A DNA stretch of 64,000 nt, taken from Erythrobacteraceae bacterium Alg239-R51 (GTDB taxonomy: Bacteria > Pseudomonadota > Alphaproteobacteria > Sphingomonadales > Sphingomonadaceae). The position numbers were made by a program, and so were the translations under genes. Each line of letters begins with the position of its first letter. Position 1 is the stretch's first letter. This document shows positions 35,545 through 43,130 of the stretch, in pieces. Under the pieces are notes generated by a model. That model saw nothing but the letters and a program-made list of their open reading frames with translations, made no database searches and was not told where the DNA came from. The stretch is from positions 496,001 through 560,000 of the forward strand of contig CAMZOI010000001.1 in NCBI GenBank assembly GCA_947331495.1, in the 5' to 3' direction.

Positions 35545-37062
35545 CTAACTCTGTTCAGGTTTCATAACTGATTTTCGATCGACCGGAGCTGGCTCAACCG
35601 ACGTGCGATTGTCGCGAGACAATTCGACCCATCCCAACCCAAGCGACTTCTGGATCGCGATCCAGCCATTTGTCATGGCGGCGATCGCCCGATCGAGATT
35701 TGCTCTGGCCTGTTCGCGCTTGCGGATCGAAGTGTTGAGTTCGCCTTGCGAGATTACCCCCGCGGCGCGGCGTTGCTCGTTAAGCTCCGCAGCCGTGTCG
35801 GCCTGCCGACTGATCTGCGCCAGCGCGGCTACGTTGGCTCTTTGTTGCCCGAACCGAGCAAGCGATTGTTCGGCGTCGCGTAGTGCGCCCAGGACCACTT
35901 CAAGATAGCGCGCTTCGGCCTCGTCGCGCGCACTCTCGGCCTGATCGATCGATGCTGCCGTGCGGCCGAAATCAAGCAGGTTCCACTGCAGCCGCGGCAA
36001 AGCGATTGCCGATAAGTTGCCCGGGTCCAGGATGTCGTCGGGCTCCGATCCGCCCAAACCGAGAATCCCCATGAAGGAAATCTTGGGGAAGCGAGCAGCC
36101 TCTGCCACGCCAATGCGCGCATTCGCCGCGGCCAGCATGCGTTCGGCGGCTCGAACATCCGGCCGCCGCGCTATTAGCGCTGCGGGATCGCCCACCGCGA
36201 CCCGTTCGGGGGGAAGCGGAATTTCGGCCTGAGCCGCCAGGAGCCCGTCGAGTGCGCCGGGCGCTTCGCCCGTCAGCACCGCGAGCGTGTCTTTGAATAC
36301 ATCGATGTCCGCTTGAGCTTCCGCGATCTGCGACTTGAGCAGTTCGAGCTCGGCGTTCGCGTTACCGACCGGGAACAGCGCGAGAGCGCCCTGTGTATAG
36401 CGCTGATAGGTCAGTTCGAGAATTTGCTGCTGCAAGTCGCGCTCTCGCTGGACAAGCTCGAGCCGCCCTTGCGCTTCTCGCAGGCTCACATACGCCCGCG
36501 CGATTTCGGCGGCGAGCTGGACTTTCGCATCCTCGGCGTTCGCCACCGAGGCCGCAGCCTGAGCGTTAATGGCCTCGACACGCCGTGCCTGCCCCCCAGC
36601 GAAATCGATCTCCCAGTTTGCATTGAGCCCGACGTTGTAGACGCTGAGGCTGTCCTGCTCTTCGGTGTCTGCAGGAGCGCCGGGCGATCCCGGGGGCGGG
36701 CCACTGCCGATATCTAGCCCTGGGATATTCGCCTGGACCGCAGTCGCCTGCGCAGCCACGGCGGGTAGCCGGTTGGCGCGCTCCTGGCGGACAGAAGCCC
36801 TTGCCTGTTCGATGCGAGCGCGCGCCGCGGCCACGCCCGGATTGCCGACCAGCGCGCGCGCCTCCAGTTCATTGAGAACCGGATCGCCGAGCAGCGTCCA
36901 CCAGTCGCCGGCAATCGGCGCAAACGGATCGATTTCGGGGCCGGCGCGTACGAACGCATTGCCTGCGGCGGTCGCAAGTTGCGGGGGACCGGCATAGTCG
37001 GGACCGGACATGCAACCCGCGAGGAGCGCCATGGGAGCGAGGAGGGTTAGGGTCTTGCGCAT
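35545..37062 (-). CDS. Outer-membrane efflux lipoprotein, NodT family
   Basis: 505 residues from MRKTLTLLAP, with lipobox LAGC (Cys17). An upstream in-frame extension would overlap the transporter gene and lacks the signal. Outer-membrane factor repeats are seen: DWWTLLGDPVLNELEARALV, and later ARRPDVRAAERMLAAANARI. A Gly/Pro-rich insert lies around 130-150. It is the third gene of a minus-strand emrA-emrB-outer-membrane-factor operon and gives that drug pump its exit duct. The second such protein in the window (other at 6060-7508). Confidence 0.92.
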   Translation of the reverse strand: MRKTLTLLAPMALLAGCMSGPDYAGPPQLATAAGNAFVRAGPEIDPFAPIAGDWWTLLGDPVLNELEARALVGNPGVAAARARIEQARASVRQERANRLPAVAAQATAVQANIPGLDIGSGPPPGSPGAPADTEEQDSLSVYNVGLNANWEIDFAGGQARRVEAINAQAAASVANAEDAKVQLAAEIARAYVSLREAQGRLELVQRERDLQQQILELTYQRYTQGALALFPVGNANAELELLKSQIAEAQADIDVFKDTLAVLTGEAPGALDGLLAAQAEIPLPPERVAVGDPAALIARRPDVRAAERMLAAANARIGVAEAARFPKISFMGILGLGGSEPDDILDPGNLSAIALPRLQWNLLDFGRTAASIDQAESARDEAEARYLEVVLGALRDAEQSLARFGQQRANVAALAQISRQADTAAELNEQRRAAGVISQGELNTSIRKREQARANLDRAIAAMTNGWIAIQKSLGLGWVELSRDNRTSVEPAPVDRKSVMKPEQS

Positions 37063-37069
37063 AGAGTTC

Positions 37070-38623
37070 TCAGTGCATCGAAAGGGATAAGTTCTTCGGG
37101 AGAGGCTTGAGGAACAGTACCAGCGGCACCGTGACCAGGGTAATCGCGCCCATGGCGAAAAAGACATCGTTGTAGGTCATCACGAACGCATCGCGCTGAA
37201 TGATGCCGGAAAGCATCTCCAGCGCGGCCTGTGGGCTGCCCAGCGACGCCGTCATGCCGTCCAGGTATTCCTGTAGCCGGGGGCTGTTGGCGTTGAGGGT
37301 TTCTTCCATGCGTCGACTATGATGCCACAGGCGCTGATCCTGGAACGAGGCAAGCCCCGCGAGCGCGAACGAGCCCCCGAGGTTTCGCGCCGCGTTGAAG
37401 ATCCCGGAAGCATCGCCGGCATCCTCCTTGGCAACCGAAGCTACCGTCGCCTGGTTGAGGAACATCATCGTGAGGATCATGCCGATGCCACGCAGGAACT
37501 GGCTTTCGGTGAACACTCCACCTCCCGATTCCGCTGTCAGATTTATGCTGACGAAACAGCTTAGCGCCATGATGAACATGCCCGCGCCGACCGCAATGCG
37601 GATGTGAATCCTGCGGATCATGAACGGGAGAACGGGCATCAACAGGAAAGCCGGAACGCCCATCCAGAAGATCACAAGTCCGGTCTGCAAGGCATTATAA
37701 TCGGAAATTATCGCGAGAAATTGCGGGATCACGTAGGTCGAGCCATACATGACCATGCCAAGCGCCAGTGCCATCACCACGACGCTGGCAAACTGCCTGC
37801 TGAGCATCAGGCGCAATTTGAGCACGGGTTTGCGCGCGTAAAGCTGTCCGTAGGTCAGAAGTGCAAAACCCACGACCGTCATCAGTGTGAGCTGGACGAT
37901 CAGCGTGGAATCGAACCACTCCTCACGGTGGCCTTCTTCCAGAACGATGGTCAGCCCACCCAACCCAAGGATCATACCAGCTATTCCCGCCCAATCAGCC
38001 TCGCGCAGGTAAACCCAGTCGGGCTTTTCATGGGGTAGCCCGATGAATAGTAAAGCAAGGAGCAACGCGCAGACGGGCACGTTGACGAAGAAGGCGTAGT
38101 GCCAGCTCAGGTTCTCGGTAAGCCAGCCCCCCACCAACGGGCCCATTACCGGCCCAAGAACCACGGTCATTCCGAAGAGCGCCATGCCAATCGGCTGTTG
38201 CGATGGAGGCAGTCGCTTTGCGACGATGGTCATGGCGGTTGGAATAAGCGCGCCGCCCATGAACCCTTGACCGGTGCGACCGATGATCATCGTCGTCAGA
38301 TCGGTGGCAATGCCGCACAACACCGAAAAGGCCGTGAAGGCAGAAACCGCGACGATGAGCAGCGTGCGAAGGCCGAGCAGTCTTTCCAGCCACGCGCTCA
38401 GAGGGATGATGATGATCTCGGCAACAAGGAAGGCTGTCGCGATCCAGGTGCCTTCGGTTCCGGTCGCGCCGATTTCCCCCTGGATCGTCGGCAGCGCCGA
38501 ATTGACGATCGAGATGTCAAGCGTTGCCAGCATCGCCCCCAGCGCACCGGCGGCTACGGCGATCCAGGCCGTAGCATCGGCCTTTTCGACCGGCGGCGAA
38601 ACCGCTGCAGCGGCGCCTGCCAT
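37070..38623 (-). CDS. emrB: DHA2-family MFS drug:H+ antiporter, EmrB type
   Basis: 517 residues with about fourteen membrane helices. Motifs: ATLDISIVNSALPTIQGEIG in helix 1, GRTGQGFMGGALIPTAMTIV, and antiporter motif C-like GPVMGPLVGGWLTENLSW. Exports hydrophobic toxic compounds with the adaptor encoded just upstream (3 bp gap) and the outer-membrane factor downstream (7 bp gap). Confidence 0.93.
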   Translation of the reverse strand: MAGAAAAVSPPVEKADATAWIAVAAGALGAMLATLDISIVNSALPTIQGEIGATGTEGTWIATAFLVAEIIIIPLSAWLERLLGLRTLLIVAVSAFTAFSVLCGIATDLTTMIIGRTGQGFMGGALIPTAMTIVAKRLPPSQQPIGMALFGMTVVLGPVMGPLVGGWLTENLSWHYAFFVNVPVCALLLALLFIGLPHEKPDWVYLREADWAGIAGMILGLGGLTIVLEEGHREEWFDSTLIVQLTLMTVVGFALLTYGQLYARKPVLKLRLMLSRQFASVVVMALALGMVMYGSTYVIPQFLAIISDYNALQTGLVIFWMGVPAFLLMPVLPFMIRRIHIRIAVGAGMFIMALSCFVSINLTAESGGGVFTESQFLRGIGMILTMMFLNQATVASVAKEDAGDASGIFNAARNLGGSFALAGLASFQDQRLWHHSRRMEETLNANSPRLQEYLDGMTASLGSPQAALEMLSGIIQRDAFVMTYNDVFFAMGAITLVTVPLVLFLKPLPKNLSLSMH

Positions 38624-38626
38624 CGG

Positions 38627-39754
38627 TCAGTCTCCGGCCGCGTTGCGGATCGAATCGAGTTGGTCTCTAGCGGCGCGCGTATCGACACTCGCGACAACAG
38701 ACATGCCCGGCACCAGCAGACGCAGGATCTCGGGCGAAGCCTGAATGGATATGCGCACCGGGACGCGCTGAACGATCTTGGTGAAATTACCCGTCGCGTT
38801 CTGTGGCGGAAGGATTGAGAATTCTGCCCCGGTACCCGGCGCGATGCTCTGCACTCTTCCTGATAGCTCGAGGTCCGGCAGCGCGTCGATTTCCAAGGTG
38901 ACGGGTTGCCCCGGGCGGACAAGTCCGAGCTGCGTTTCCTTGAAATTTGCTGTCACGTAGAGGCGGTCGGTCGGTACGAGGCTCATAAGGCGTTGGCCAG
39001 GCTGGACAAATTGTCCAGGTCGGACCGTGAGGTCACCCACCCGCCCGGAAATACTGGCCTGGAGCGTGGTCGATGACAGGTTCAGACGGGCGGCCTCGAG
39101 TTGCGCACGAGCGGCGTTGGCTTGCGAATTGGCCTGGTCTATCTGCTCGCTAAGCGTGTTCTGTCGGCGCTGTGCCGCCGTGAGCGCGGCGCGCGCTGCC
39201 GCGACTTGAGCCTGCGCTTCTCTGGCCTGGGCCTCCAGCTGATCGAGCCTCTCGCGCGGCTCCGCTCCCGAAGCGGCAAGGGGGCGGTACCGGACAACCT
39301 GCTCAGCAGCGAGACCAGCCTGTGCAGATGCCGCTGCGAGCTGTGCACGGGCCTGGGCAATTGCCGCGTCCTGCTCTTGTTGCTGGGCGCGTACCGTATC
39401 TGCTCCGGCGAGCGACGCGGCGATCTGGGCTTCGACCTGGTTCGTTTGGGCACGATAATCTCGCACGTCCAGCTGGACAAGCGCATCGCCCGACGCGACC
39501 GTTTGATTCTCCGTCACTAATACGCGCTCGACGTAGCCCGCAATTTTGGGGGAGATGATGACGCTGTCGGCGGCAATATAAGCGTTGTCGGTGGACTGCT
39601 GGAATCTGCCGTACGTCTGATGATTGTAATACCAGTAGCTCCCGGCGAGCAGGACCAGAATGCCGGCGATCAGCAGACCCAGCCGGACCCGCGGACTGGA
39701 CAACCCCGTCGGACGTGCGCCTTCATCGCTAGCCCCTGCTGTCTCGTCCGCCAT
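38627..39754 (-). CDS. emrA: EmrA-type membrane fusion protein
   Basis: 375 residues from MADETAGASD, preferred because GAGGAG precedes this ATG; a Met seven codons upstream is the alternative. One N-terminal membrane helix (LGLLIAGILVLLAGSYWYYN), lipoyl halves (TDNAYIAADSVIISPKIAGY ... SISGRVGDLTVRPGQFVQPG) and a long Ala/Gln-rich coiled-coil hairpin (about 100-215). Periplasmic adaptor for the MFS pump. First gene of the operon, divergent from a broken MarR gene. Confidence 0.93.
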   Translation of the reverse strand: MADETAGASDEGARPTGLSSPRVRLGLLIAGILVLLAGSYWYYNHQTYGRFQQSTDNAYIAADSVIISPKIAGYVERVLVTENQTVASGDALVQLDVRDYRAQTNQVEAQIAASLAGADTVRAQQQEQDAAIAQARAQLAAASAQAGLAAEQVVRYRPLAASGAEPRERLDQLEAQAREAQAQVAAARAALTAAQRRQNTLSEQIDQANSQANAARAQLEAARLNLSSTTLQASISGRVGDLTVRPGQFVQPGQRLMSLVPTDRLYVTANFKETQLGLVRPGQPVTLEIDALPDLELSGRVQSIAPGTGAEFSILPPQNATGNFTKIVQRVPVRISIQASPEILRLLVPGMSVVASVDTRAARDQLDSIRNAAGD

Positions 39755-39862
39755 GATTATTTCGCTCCTCGCCATCGTTTGAGCCGCTGCGCGAGCGATA
39801 TAGCGGCCAAAACAAAATGCGAAAGTCCTTTACTATTTTTCTCCGATCGATAGGAATGTCTC

Positions 39863-40408
39863 ATGCCAGAAGATGAGGGCACTCTCGCACTCGACAATGT
39901 CATCACCCACGATGATCGAGCGATCTTCATGATGGACCAGATCAGCCGCGCCGCGCGCAAGGCATTCGATGACCGAGCACAGCCGCTGAGCCTCAATCGT
40001 ACGCAGTGGCGTGTGTTGGCGCAGTTGATCAGAGCTCCTGCCCTGAACCAGACGGACATCGCCAGGAGACTTGAAATCACATCCTCCAGCAGCGGCCTGG
40101 AAGACATGACGCCTTCGCGCTTGAGTGACCGGACGCGGCTTGCGCAAGTCATAGCAATATTCGGTCGCCACGGGCGGGGCGGCATCACGCCCGTGTTGGG
40201 ACTAGGCCGATCTCAAACCAAAACACATTCGACGCGCCCGGATGCCCCGCTCGTGGCGATTGCGCCAGGGGACGAACCTCGGTCATGTTCTATAGCGGAC
40301 AACCGAATGGAGCATGCGGGACGCGAACTTTCATTGCACCGGCCCTCTGCCGGACGAACAAACCGCTGGCGGCGTGCTAGATGGAAACTAACGCAAACTT
40401 CTCCCTAG
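39863..40408 (+). pseudogene. Truncated MarR-family regulator fused to unrelated sequence
   Basis: Residues 1 to about 72 are a good MarR N-terminal half: HDDRAIFMMDQISRAARKAF, SLNRTQWRVLAQLIRAPALN and QTDIARRLEITSSS, covering the first helix and the start of the winged HTH. After about 40090 the sequence loses all similarity; the recognition helix, wing and C-terminal dimer helix are absent, and the Arg/Pro-rich tail looks like chance frame. No frameshift restores the domain nearby, so a rearrangement or deletion is more likely than a point indel. Position divergent from emrA suggests it was that operon's repressor. The frame overlaps the next gene by 28 bp. Confidence 0.7.
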
Positions 40409-41331
40409 TGGCGTGGATCGTTGGCATTCTGATGCTTACGACCATCGCTTTCGCGATGTGGCTAATCGATCCCAGACCAAATCAGGAAACATATCAGATC
40501 AAGTTTGATCGCTCCGTGGAAGGCCTTCAGTCGGGATCGACTGTAACACTATCGGGAGTCCCTGTGGGACAGGTAACATCGGTCCGTCTGGCGGAAAATG
40601 AACCGGAAAACGTGGTCGTTGTTCTGACTCTCGATCCTTCTGCGGCGAAAGTCCACGGCCTTGAAGCGACAATCAGCACGGATCTGATAACTGGAGAGGC
40701 TGCGCTCGTGCTCGAGGGCCGACGGGGTCGTCAGGGCATTTACACCGACAAGTCAGGAAAAAAGATCATTCCCGCCGCGGACGAAACCGGACTATTGGGG
40801 AGGGATGCGACCGCCACTGTAGAGACCGTGGCAAATAGCATTCGCGCTCTGAACGAAGGACTGGAGCCAGAAAAGCAACGGGTGATCACCTCCGATCTTG
40901 TCCGGCTTCGAGTCACGACGGCCGCACTCGCATCGGACGCCGAAGGTTGGGACGAACGATTGGCCTCAACAAAAGGAAGATTGTTAGACTTAGGGCAAAG
41001 GGTTGGTGGATGGGGAAATAATCTTCGAGATGCAGATCGGCGGATCTCAGGGCGGAGCGCTTCTGCTATCGCGCAACGACGCCTTCGCCAATTCAGGGAG
41101 GGGGTGCAGAACGCTGAAAACAAACTTTCCCAGATAAGGAGTGGCATTCCGGCGGTCGAAGATTCTTTGGTTGAAGGTGAAACGGACCTTCGCGAGCTTA
41201 GTCGCGAACTTGCTCCTCTCAGTGAAAAAATCGAAGATATTCAGGTTGAGGGAATTACATCAAATCCTCCCCTCCCAGACTATCGGCCAAAAAGAAGAGA
41301 AGCTGGAACGAATATCGATGATTTAAAGTAA
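40381..41331 (+). CDS. Solitary MlaD/MCE-domain protein
   Basis: 316 residues. One N-terminal membrane helix (WIVGILMLTTIAFAMWLI), an MCE domain (YQIKFDRSVEGLQSGSTVTL; GVPVGQVTSVRLAENEPENV) and a helical, probably coiled-coil C-terminal half, ending in a Pro/Lys/Arg-rich tail. Usually MCE proteins are encoded with a MlaE permease and MlaF ATPase; none is adjacent here, so it may share the complex encoded at 8152-11538, or be left from a lost operon. It lies just behind the broken MarR gene. Function beyond lipid binding is not inferable. Confidence 0.8.
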   Translation: METNANFSLVAWIVGILMLTTIAFAMWLIDPRPNQETYQIKFDRSVEGLQSGSTVTLSGVPVGQVTSVRLAENEPENVVVVLTLDPSAAKVHGLEATISTDLITGEAALVLEGRRGRQGIYTDKSGKKIIPAADETGLLGRDATATVETVANSIRALNEGLEPEKQRVITSDLVRLRVTTAALASDAEGWDERLASTKGRLLDLGQRVGGWGNNLRDADRRISGRSASAIAQRRLRQFREGVQNAENKLSQIRSGIPAVEDSLVEGETDLRELSRELAPLSEKIEDIQVEGITSNPPLPDYRPKRREAGTNIDDLK

Positions 41332-41675
41332 ACCGAACGGATGACTGCTTCCGGGCAGAGCGCGCAGCCCGTAGAATAGCGGAGATTGGAGCGCAAAGCG
41401 GATAACGACCTACTCCGCGGTCAAGTTTGAAATTGAAATTCCGAGTCCTAAAAAAGGCATCGAACCAATACATTAGAGGGATTTTGCGGGCCTTTTGCGG
41501 GCTTTTCAGCTTGACCGAAATATCTAAACATCAGAAATTAAACGGAAAAGAAGTTCGAATGTGATGCCTCTTCTGGCACCAAATTACTGATGCAATTCAA
41601 GCTTCAGGCGCAAGTCTCGTCTTCACGTGGGTGTCGTTGTCAAAGACCAGCGCTCTTGTCTTGGCGAAGATGCTT
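41332..41675. other. Gene-free interval with a short tandem repeat
   Basis: 344 bp without a recognisable gene between convergent units. At 41482-41502 the 10-mer TTTTGCGGGC occurs twice, 11 bp apart, followed by TTTT. Such T/G-rich repeats sometimes mark integration borders, but no integrase or tRNA is near. AT content is higher than in the surroundings. Confidence 0.4.
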
Positions 41676-42233
41676 TCACTGGTTTTGCGCAAGATCGTCT
41701 TGCGTGTCGATGTCGCGCGTTTCGACCTGGTCGGGCGGTGCCAGTAGGGACGCTTCTCGGGAAACGATAGCGGCGGCGCCCCGGTCGCCTTCGAGGTTCA
41801 ACAACTCCGGGAAGGCAGCAGCCGGAAAGCCAGCCGGACACCCGGGTCTGTCGTCGTCATGCCGCGTGAATACAACACCCTCCTTGCGTTTCAATGCCTT
41901 CAAGTGGCGAGCAGAGACAAACGGCATGTCGGACAGCGCGACGACCACGCGCGTACAGGGTCCGATGGCCGACATGCCTGCTCTGATCGAGCTTGCGAGG
42001 CCCTCATCCGCGCGGGCATTGATGACAACGATCCAATCGGCGTCCGGCCTGATATCGACCTCGCCGGAGCGAAGAACGATGACCTTTCGCGAGAAGCCAG
42101 CCAGGTTCACGGCGTCGGTTGCCCATTTCCATAGTGGTTTCCCGCCAAGGGATGCCTTGAGCTTGCCGCCACCAAAGCGCGACGCTCGTCCGGCAGCGAG
42201 CAGAACAAGCGCCACTTCGGTTTCATCCGGCAT
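41676..42233 (-). CDS. MocA-like molybdenum cofactor nucleotidyltransferase
   Basis: 185 residues from the ATG at 42233; TTG and GTG codons 21-24 bases upstream are alternatives. NTP-transferase signature LLAAGRASRFGGGKLKASLG, then RVVVALSDMPFVSARHLKAL and DDDRPGCPAGFPAAAFPELL. The family (MocA/MobA-like) transfers CMP or GMP to molybdopterin. It overlaps the XdhC gene end by 11 bp, a common pairing for molybdenum hydroxylase maturation (MCD cofactor). No such hydroxylase is encoded in the window. Confidence 0.85.
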   Translation of the reverse strand: MPDETEVALVLLAAGRASRFGGGKLKASLGGKPLWKWATDAVNLAGFSRKVIVLRSGEVDIRPDADWIVVINARADEGLASSIRAGMSAIGPCTRVVVALSDMPFVSARHLKALKRKEGVVFTRHDDDRPGCPAGFPAAAFPELLNLEGDRGAAAIVSREASLLAPPDQVETRDIDTQDDLAQNQ

Positions 42234-43077
42234 CGACGAGGTGCTCGTATTCACCAACGATTTCGGTCAGAACGGAAAGGGCAAGCGCCCTCGGTGTCCG
42301 GCAGGATCGAAGAGCGCCGATGGGGCTGCGCAAACGGGCGAGTTCATGTTCGGCTAGCCCTCTCGCCAGCAAGTCCAGCGTGCGGTTCTGGCTGGCTTCG
42401 TCACCGCCTTGCGCCCCGATGTAGAATGCCTCGCCCCGCAACGCTTCCTCGATCAGCGCGAGTTCCCACTCGTGATCATGAAAGAGGAAGACGATAGCGG
42501 TAAAAGCATCGGCGCTCGGCAATCGGCTTGGCAGCCCGAGCGTCAGTTCCGACTTCGAAAGACAAGTCGTTCGGATCTTCATGGAATCGGCGAGCGCTTC
42601 GAGCCATGACAGTTCCGGGCCTTCACCAAATGCGCGCAAGTGCAATTGCGGAACATAGCTTCGCGACCGCATTGGCGAAACAGAAGGAAGTTCGAGGCGG
42701 GACGGTCGCCGCTCTGCTATGGTAGCCAGTGCCTTCTCGCACGCACCCTTGTCAGGTGCGGGGTCAAGCAGGATATCCAGTCCGCCGCCGCAAGGCAGAC
42801 GGAAATCGATCTTCGTGGAACCCGCGCCAAAGCGATGCAGTTCCGGCTGATCGATCGATCGCACGGTATCGGACAGTTGGCGCTCGAGGCACCCATCGGA
42901 CAGGCTGCCGATCGTTCGTCCGTCAGGAAGAACGGCAAGTTGCGCTCCAAGGCGGCGGGAGAAACTGCCGTGAATTCCCACTATCGTGCATAGGGACGCG
43001 CCATCCTGACACGCAGCGCGCAGGGCCGCGTGATCATCGTCCGTCGTAGTCTGAACGGGGGTATGAAGGGCTGTCAT
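42223..43077 (-). CDS. xdhC: XdhC/CoxI-family molybdoenzyme maturation protein
   Basis: 284 residues from MTALHTPVQT; a longer frame upstream lacks family character. The XdhC_CoxI domain is seen at SLCTIVGIHGSFSRRLGAQL and GSLSDGCLERQL, though the usual GGC reads DGC. The C-terminal Rossmann-like part has FYIGAQGGDEASQNRTLDLL and ELARLRSPIG. XdhC-type proteins carry and sulphurate molybdenum cofactor for insertion into xanthine dehydrogenase-like enzymes. Operon with the MocA-like gene downstream. Confidence 0.85.
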   Translation of the reverse strand: MTALHTPVQTTTDDDHAALRAACQDGASLCTIVGIHGSFSRRLGAQLAVLPDGRTIGSLSDGCLERQLSDTVRSIDQPELHRFGAGSTKIDFRLPCGGGLDILLDPAPDKGACEKALATIAERRPSRLELPSVSPMRSRSYVPQLHLRAFGEGPELSWLEALADSMKIRTTCLSKSELTLGLPSRLPSADAFTAIVFLFHDHEWELALIEEALRGEAFYIGAQGGDEASQNRTLDLLARGLAEHELARLRSPIGALRSCRTPRALALSVLTEIVGEYEHLVDAG

Positions 43078-43130
43078 GGACGGCGGAAAATCCTGGCGAT
43101 GAATAGGCGCAACCCGAAGCGGCAACGGTG

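Noticed and set aside
39783..39807. GCCGCT-N13-AGCGGC inverted repeat between emrA and the MarR remnant
   Set aside because: Arms of six GC-rich bases and a 13 bp spacer are not typical of MarR operators and could occur by chance.
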